The translations under genes and the position numbers were made by a program. A stretch of 64,000 nucleotides of DNA, from contig CBDCNI010000001.1 of assembly GCA_965219175.1 (NCBI GenBank), forward strand, positions 186,001 to 250,000, written 5' to 3'. Origin of the DNA: JBBPZK01 sp965219175 (GTDB taxonomy: Bacteria > Actinomycetota > Rubrobacteria > Rubrobacterales > Rubrobacteraceae). Under the pieces are notes generated by a model. It was not told the DNA's origin, did not search any database, and was given only the letters and a program-made list of their open reading frames with translations. Shown here in pieces: positions 59,385-64,000 of this stretch (the stretch's first letter is position 1; the number at the start of each line of letters is the position of its first letter).

Positions 59385-60824
59385 GTGGAAAGAGATTACC
59401 GGCTGGGATTTTCGGCGCTTGAGCGTGAGGTGGAGATAGAGCGCGTGCCGGTCGAGGGTGAGGTTCCGGGCTGGCTCACCGGCACCCTGATCCGGAACGG
59501 TCCCGGAACCTGGGACGCCGGGGAGAAGAAGCTCCGGCACTGGTTCGACGGCCTCGCGATGCTCCACAGGTTCAGCTTCCAGGAAGGTTCCGTCTCCTAC
59601 TCGAACAGGTTCCTCGACAGTCCGCAGCATCGCTACGTGGAGGAGCGAGGTGAGATCGGCTACTCCGAGTTCGCCACCGACCCGTGCCACTCTATCTTCA
59701 AGCGCTTCTCCAGCCTGCTCTCCTCCCCCGAGTTCGGGGCCAACGCGAGCGTGAGCGTCCACAAGCTCGACGACCATTTTATCGCCCTCACCGAGACGCC
59801 CCTGCCCGTGGAGTTCGACCCGGAGACGCTCGCGACCGCCGGGGTGGTCCGCTTTGAGGACGACCTCGACGTCATCGGCTCCTCACCCCACCCGCACACA
59901 GACCCCGCGACCGGCGATTACATAAACCACGCCACCCACGTCTCGCGCAACCCAGCCTACAACGTCTTCCGGGTGCGGCCCGGCGGGCTAAACCGCGAGG
60001 TGCTGGCGAGCATCCCGACCCGAGAACCAGCCTACATGCACAGCTTCGGCCAGAGCGAGCATCACGTTGTCCTCGTCGAGTACCCGCTGGTCGCCAACTT
60101 CGTCAAGATGCTCCTGACTGGCAGACCCTACGCGGAGAGCCTCCAGTGGAAGCCCGACCGCCCCACCCGTTTCCACGTCATAGACAAGCAAACCGGCGAG
60201 CTTACCGGCACTTACGAAACCGGGGCTTTCTTCTGCTTCCATCACGTCAACTCTTTCGAGCGGGACGGCGACCTTTTCGTGGACCTGCTCGCCTACCCAG
60301 ACGCCGCCGTGATCGAGGAATTCTACATGGATGTGCTACGCGACCCGGAGAGCGCCGTCGCCGCGACCGCGGTCGCCGAGTTGCGTCGCTACCGGATAGA
60401 TTTAAACTCGGCGGAAAAGAAAGCGCCTCTGGAGTACGAGATCCTCTCTGAAGAACCTATGGAGATGCCGCGCATCAACGAACGCTGCACCGCCCGGAGC
60501 TACCGTTACGCTTATGGTATAGGGGTGAGCCGCGAGGGCCGGGGCGAGTGGCTGAACCAGCTCGTCAAGACCGACGTGACGGAGCATTCCTCTCGCACCT
60601 GGTATGCCGGTGACTGCTACCCTGGCGAGCCGATCTTCGTACCCTCTCCGGAAGCGAGGGAGGAAGACGATGGCGTCATTTTATCGGTCGTGCTCGACGC
60701 CGCGGTGGGCGACTCTTTCCTGCTCGTGCTGGACGCGGCTTCGTTCGAGGAGATAGCCCGGGCACGGGTGCCGCACCACATCCCGTTCGGGTTCCACGGG
60801 GAGCACTTCGGGGAAGCCGGGTAG
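59385..60824 (+). CDS. Carotenoid cleavage dioxygenase (RPE65 family)
   Basis: A 479-residue protein of the carotenoid oxygenase family. It has the N-terminal GWLTGTLIRNGPGTWDAG, and probable iron ligands in HTDPATGDYINHATH, YMHSFGQSEHH, FHHVNSF and the C-terminal FGFHGEHFG. It uses a non-haem Fe(II) and O2 to cleave a double bond of a carotenoid. If it cuts centrally it gives retinal (a rhodopsin chromophore); other products are possible. No rhodopsin gene is in the window. It ends 8 bp from a convergent LLM oxidoreductase gene. Confidence 0.9.
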   Translation: MERDYRLGFSALEREVEIERVPVEGEVPGWLTGTLIRNGPGTWDAGEKKLRHWFDGLAMLHRFSFQEGSVSYSNRFLDSPQHRYVEERGEIGYSEFATDPCHSIFKRFSSLLSSPEFGANASVSVHKLDDHFIALTETPLPVEFDPETLATAGVVRFEDDLDVIGSSPHPHTDPATGDYINHATHVSRNPAYNVFRVRPGGLNREVLASIPTREPAYMHSFGQSEHHVVLVEYPLVANFVKMLLTGRPYAESLQWKPDRPTRFHVIDKQTGELTGTYETGAFFCFHHVNSFERDGDLFVDLLAYPDAAVIEEFYMDVLRDPESAVAATAVAELRRYRIDLNSAEKKAPLEYEILSEEPMEMPRINERCTARSYRYAYGIGVSREGRGEWLNQLVKTDVTEHSSRTWYAGDCYPGEPIFVPSPEAREEDDGVILSVVLDAAVGDSFLLVLDAASFEEIARARVPHHIPFGFHGEHFGEAG

Positions 60825-60831
60825 AGCACGC

Positions 60832-61713
60832 TCAGAACTCGGCGACGGCGGGGATTATCTCCTGCCCGAATACTTCCAGCGGCTCTATCTCGTGTACGTT
60901 GGGCATGTTGAAGACGAGGTGCTCTATTCCCGCCTCCGCCATCTCCCGGCAGGTGTCGATCACCTGGTCCGGCGTCATCCCATCCGGGGCCAGGTTGGCC
61001 GTCCCGAGGGCCGTCTTCTCTATCTCGTCGTAGTCGCGTCCGGCGTCTTCGCAATGACCCTTGAGAACGTCGAGCTTGTGGCGGATCGTCTCCGGCCCGC
61101 CGTAGGCGAACAGGTTGCAGGCATCAGCGTACTGGGCAACTAGCCGCAGCGTCTTCCTCTCGCCCGAGCCGCCGACCATGATCGGAGGGCGTGGCCGCGA
61201 CAATGCGGGCGGGTTGTTTAGCGTCTCTGTCAGGTAGTAGTGGTCTCCTTCGTACGCGGCTGTCTCCCCGGACCACATCTGGTGGGAGATCTGGAGCGCC
61301 TCTTCCAGCCGCTCGAAGCGCTCGGCGGTGGATGGGAAAGGCACCCCGAGTCCTCTCGACTCGCGCTCGTACCACCCCGCCCCGATGCCGAGATACGCAC
61401 GTCCACCGGAGAGCACGTCCAGCGTGGTAGCCGTCTTCACCAGTAGACCCGGATGCCTATAGTGAACTCCCGTGACCAGGGTACCTAGCCGCGCCCGGCT
61501 CGTCACGCCCGCGAGATAGCTCAAGGCGCTGTAGCCTTCGAGCATCGGCTCCTCAGCCGCGCCGACCATCTCTATCTGGAAAAAGTGGTCCATCACCCAG
61601 ATGCTCGAAAACCCCATCTCGTCCGCCGTGCGCCCGATCTCCGCAAGCTTCCGGCTGATGGAGTCCGGGGCCTCCGGCCAGGTAAACCTGGGAACCTGCA
61701 ACCCGATCCGCAT
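60832..61713 (-). CDS. LLM-class (F420-dependent) oxidoreductase
   Basis: A 293-residue luciferase-like TIM barrel. The start MRIGLQVPRFTWP follows GAGAGGAG. WVMDHFFQ, LGIGAGWYERESRGLGVPFP and RPPIMVGGSGERKTLRLVAQYADA are typical of F420-dependent members such as Mer- or Fgd-like oxidoreductases in actinobacteria. Substrate unknown. Convergent with the carotenoid oxygenase gene. Confidence 0.88.
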   Translation of the reverse strand: MRIGLQVPRFTWPEAPDSISRKLAEIGRTADEMGFSSIWVMDHFFQIEMVGAAEEPMLEGYSALSYLAGVTSRARLGTLVTGVHYRHPGLLVKTATTLDVLSGGRAYLGIGAGWYERESRGLGVPFPSTAERFERLEEALQISHQMWSGETAAYEGDHYYLTETLNNPPALSRPRPPIMVGGSGERKTLRLVAQYADACNLFAYGGPETIRHKLDVLKGHCEDAGRDYDEIEKTALGTANLAPDGMTPDQVIDTCREMAEAGIEHLVFNMPNVHEIEPLEVFGQEIIPAVAEF

Positions 61714-61898
61714 AGCTTCTCCTCTCTTCCTACGATGAGGCATAAAGGATACCGCAGTAAACTTCCTCTCGTAACCTGCTCGCGCCAAACTACTCGATTG
61801 GTAGCTGACACTCGCATTCGCTGTTGCGAAGCGTAGTGTCCTCACGCATCGCGGATAAGATACTCTCTGAATAGAATGGCGAACAATGGAGGTATCTG

Positions 61899-62099
61899 GT
61901 GGAGAGTAAGATGGGTTTGCAAGAAGAGTTCGGGGAGATCCTCGCCCGGTTGGAGGCGGTTCGTGTCTCCATCGAGTCGTCCGACTCCGACGCGAACTTC
62001 GAGAGCGCCCGCTTCAATAACTGCATCACGACGGCCCAATCGGCGATAAAGGCCGCCCAGGCTATCGCACGAGAGGAAAGCGAACGTTCCCGACGGTAG
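61899..62099 (+). CDS. Small hypothetical alpha-helical protein
   Basis: A 66-residue protein starting at GTG 61899 (GGAGG upstream) or ATG 61911. It is Glu- and Ala-rich, with one Cys (NNCITT) and a likely helical hairpin (EEFGEILARLEAVR and AQSAIKAAQAIARE). Sequence resembles no family I know. It is 47 bp upstream of dapF and could be in its transcript. Confidence 0.5.
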   Translation: MESKMGLQEEFGEILARLEAVRVSIESSDSDANFESARFNNCITTAQSAIKAAQAIAREESERSRR

Positions 62100-62146
62100 A
62101 CGCGGACGCTCTGGTTTCGCCGCTCGTTCGGGAATAGAATCGCGGC

Positions 62147-62935
62147 ATGCGTTTTACCAAAATGCACGGTGTCGGGAATGATTTCCTGGTCTTCGACCCT
62201 GGGGAGGTCGAGGGGCTAGACCTGGCGGTTCTAGCCCAGCGTGCCTGTGACCGGCACTTCGGTGTCGGCGCGGACGGCATCCTCATTCCGATGCCTTCGG
62301 AGATCGCGGACCTGGAGATGGTCTACCTGAACTCCGACGGCTCACTCTCGGAGATGTGCGGCAACGGCATCCGGTGCCTCGCCCGCTACGCCCGCGACTA
62401 CGAACTGATAGATGGCGAGTCTCTAACAATCGAGACGGGCGCGGGGACGAAGAAGATCCTGCTGTTCGAAGACGGCTCCTCGCGGGTTGAGATGGGGCCA
62501 CCGGAGATCAGTCCGGAGGTGGAAGTCAATGGCTTCCGGTTCTCGCGGGTCTCGATGGGCAACCCGCACGCGGTTACTTTCCTCGAAAGTGAGGGAGAAG
62601 TCGAGGACCTAGATCTCGAAAAGGTAGGTCCACCGGTCGAGAACGACCCGACCTTCCCGGACAAGACGAACGTGGAATTTATCTGTGTCTTGGGGGATCA
62701 CGACCTACGCATGAGGATCTGGGAACGGGGAGCGGGCGAGACCTTGGCCTCGGGCTCGGGCTCGTGCGCCGCGGCGGTCGCGGCGATACATCACGGCCTC
62801 TCGAAGAGCCCGGTAGACGCGCGTCTCGACGGCGGCACGGTCAGGATAGAGTGGGCCGGAGACGACGAGCCCGTCTATATGACAGGTCCTGCGGAGTACG
62901 TCTGCGAGGGAGAACTACTGGAGTTCCTGGACTGA
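62147..62935 (+). CDS. dapF: Diaminopimelate epimerase
   Basis: A 262-residue enzyme. FTKMHGVGNDFLVFD is the start; the two catalytic cysteines lie in EMCGNGIRCLARY and ASGSGSCAAAVAAI, and NSDGS and GNPHAV are the family substrate-binding parts. It converts LL- to meso-diaminopimelate for lysine and peptidoglycan. It sits about 3.3 kb from dapB, with unrelated genes between. Confidence 0.96.
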   Translation: MRFTKMHGVGNDFLVFDPGEVEGLDLAVLAQRACDRHFGVGADGILIPMPSEIADLEMVYLNSDGSLSEMCGNGIRCLARYARDYELIDGESLTIETGAGTKKILLFEDGSSRVEMGPPEISPEVEVNGFRFSRVSMGNPHAVTFLESEGEVEDLDLEKVGPPVENDPTFPDKTNVEFICVLGDHDLRMRIWERGAGETLASGSGSCAAAVAAIHHGLSKSPVDARLDGGTVRIEWAGDDEPVYMTGPAEYVCEGELLEFLD

Positions 62936-62962
62936 CCGGACCGATCTCCGGGTGACGTATTT

Positions 62963-64000
62963 CTACCTTCTCTCGTTCAACTCTGCTTCCAACTCGTCCA
63001 CGAACTGGCGGGCGGTGCGCCCGGAGCGGCCGGCGTGCCAGCGGTCCCAGAGCAATGCCCGCTCTTCCAGGTCTTCTCCGGGGAGTTCTAGATCCCGTCT
63101 CTTTGCGAGGCCGCGCACTATCTCAAGGTATCGTTTCTGGTTTGGGGTCGGGAAAGTCAGGCGCAGGCCGAAGCGGGCGGAGAGGGAGAGTTTTTCCTGC
63201 ATCGTATCGCGGGCGTGAACGTCGTCCGAGCCGTCCTCTTCTCGGTCGGAAAAGGTCTCACGGATCAGGTTCCGGCGGTTCGACGTAGCATAAACCCGCA
63301 CGTTCTCCGGCGGTTCCTCCACACTACCCTCCAGCAGAGCCTTGAGCGATTTGTATTCGACCTCGTGCTCCTCGAAGGAGAGGTCGTCCACGAAGAGGAT
63401 GAAGCGCGGCCCCCGGCCCCGCAGGACCTCCAGCAGTCGCGGGAGTTCGCCCAGGTCTTCTTTCGCCATCTCGACTAACTTGAGTCCCTCGTCGGCGTAC
63501 TCGTTCAGGAGCGCCTTCACAGTAGAGGACTTTCCGGTCCCCGGCAGACCATAGAGCAGGGCGTGATGGGCCGGTAGACCCTCCAGCAGCCGCCGGGTGT
63601 TGAGCCGGAGGGGCTCCCTCTCCCGCTCGTACCCTATGAGGTCTTTGAGGCCTATCGGGTCCGGTCGCTCGACCGGCGCGAGAGCGCCCCGGCTCCAGCG
63701 AAACGCGCGGTGGCGCCCGAAAAGTCCGGCGCCGTGACGGGCGTAATGGTCTTCCAGGAGCCCGGTGACTTTCGACCAGTCCGCAGCCTGCGAGAGCTTG
63801 CTTGCAACGGTGCGTCTCGGCGAATCTCCGGCGACGAAGTCGGGGTCGGTCCACGGGGTCCAGAGCCCGGTCAGTTCCGGCGCGGCGCGCTCGACGGCGG
63901 AGATCATGGTTTCCGAGTCCAGGTCAAAGAGTGACCGCAAGACGCGCAAGTCTCGCCGGGCCTGCTCCACGACCATAGGGCTCGCTTCTCCGGTCTCAGC
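62963..64000 (-). CDS. DUF815-family AAA+ ATPase (may run past the right edge)
   Basis: At least 337 residues from the ATG at 63976; the frame remains open to the window end, so a longer N-terminus is possible. The nucleotide site is YGLPGTGKSST and RFILFVDDLSFEE; further blocks are YATSNRRNLIRETF and SLSARFGLRLTFPTPNQKRYLEIV, all typical of DUF815, an uncharacterised P-loop AAA family. The N-terminal part (about 1-125) is helical. Convergent with dapF. Function unknown, likely remodelling of a protein partner. Confidence 0.88.
   Translation of the reverse strand, partial: AETGEASPMVVEQARRDLRVLRSLFDLDSETMISAVERAAPELTGLWTPWTDPDFVAGDSPRRTVASKLSQAADWSKVTGLLEDHYARHGAGLFGRHRAFRWSRGALAPVERPDPIGLKDLIGYEREREPLRLNTRRLLEGLPAHHALLYGLPGTGKSSTVKALLNEYADEGLKLVEMAKEDLGELPRLLEVLRGRGPRFILFVDDLSFEEHEVEYKSLKALLEGSVEEPPENVRVYATSNRRNLIRETFSDREEDGSDDVHARDTMQEKLSLSARFGLRLTFPTPNQKRYLEIVRGLAKRRDLELPGEDLEERALLWDRWHAGRSGRTARQFVDELEAELNERR

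Noticed and set aside
1..64000. rRNA, tRNA and CRISPR elements
   Set aside because: I looked for cloverleaf ends, rRNA-like blocks and spaced repeats and found none that I can support.

Overview
The window is about 64 kb of high-GC DNA with dense, often overlapping genes and many GTG and TTG starts. Gene content points to an actinobacterium of the Rubrobacter type: PASTA-domain Ser/Thr kinase, NDMA-type iron alcohol dehydrogenase, CO-dehydrogenase-family cluster, F420/LLM oxidoreductase, Tat lipoproteins, DUF1360 and DUF815 proteins. This placement is inferred; there is no rRNA or tRNA here, and I saw no insertion sequence or CRISPR array.

Left end (1-11 kb): what looks like a sulfoquinovose-to-sulfite catabolic cluster. 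An eight-gene minus-strand operon encodes sulfolactate sulfo-lyase SuyA/SuyB, a GntR/FadR regulator, two opposite-handed sulfolactate dehydrogenases (SlcC-like, ComC-like), a Tat lipoprotein sugar-binding protein, a PfkA-type kinase and an L-fucose-isomerase-fold isomerase. It faces a GH31 glycosidase at the edge and is divergent from a sulfolactaldehyde-type aldehyde dehydrogenase and a YihU-like reductase. A 17-bp perfect palindrome sits between the divergent promoters. The aldolase and the transporter permeases are not in the window.

11-21 kb: housekeeping and stress genes (PRC-barrel/DUF2382, methyltransferase, PknB-like kinase, Cdc48-like AAA, cobalamin adenosyltransferase, acetyltransferases, Tat phosphoesterase). 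21-30.5 kb: a minus-strand form II CO-dehydrogenase-family operon, coxSLMDE plus XdhC/CoxI, MocA and CoxG. 31-36 kb: an NDMA-dependent methanol dehydrogenase homologue followed by a second MoxR/VWA pair, with a low-GC PD-(D/E)XK nuclease-like gene wedged between MoxR and VWA. 36.7-38.7 kb: a nickel module (DUF4242, Fur/Nur, NiCoT). 38.8-46.7 kb: envelope genes, a secreted lipase, a diguanylate cyclase, and a PAS-LOV-GGDEF-EAL protein whose LOV cysteine is replaced by alanine.

46.9-50.3 kb: a thiol/selenol redox cluster. Two adjacent convergent genes, a peroxiredoxin-like and a DsbA/FrnE-like protein, each carry an in-frame TGA exactly at the redox-active Cys position (UxxC), followed by a potential stem-loop; both are probably selenoproteins. 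A nearby paralogue has alanine at that position. 50.4-55.8 kb: CPBP protease, DUF1360, and regulated oxidoreductases (MDR with a 29-bp palindrome over its promoter, MerR plus aldo/keto reductase, TetR). 55.9-64 kb: lysine/diaminopimelate genes lysC-dapA-dapB, with dapF further on, interspersed with a carotenoid oxygenase, an LLM oxidoreductase and a DUF815 ATPase at the right edge.
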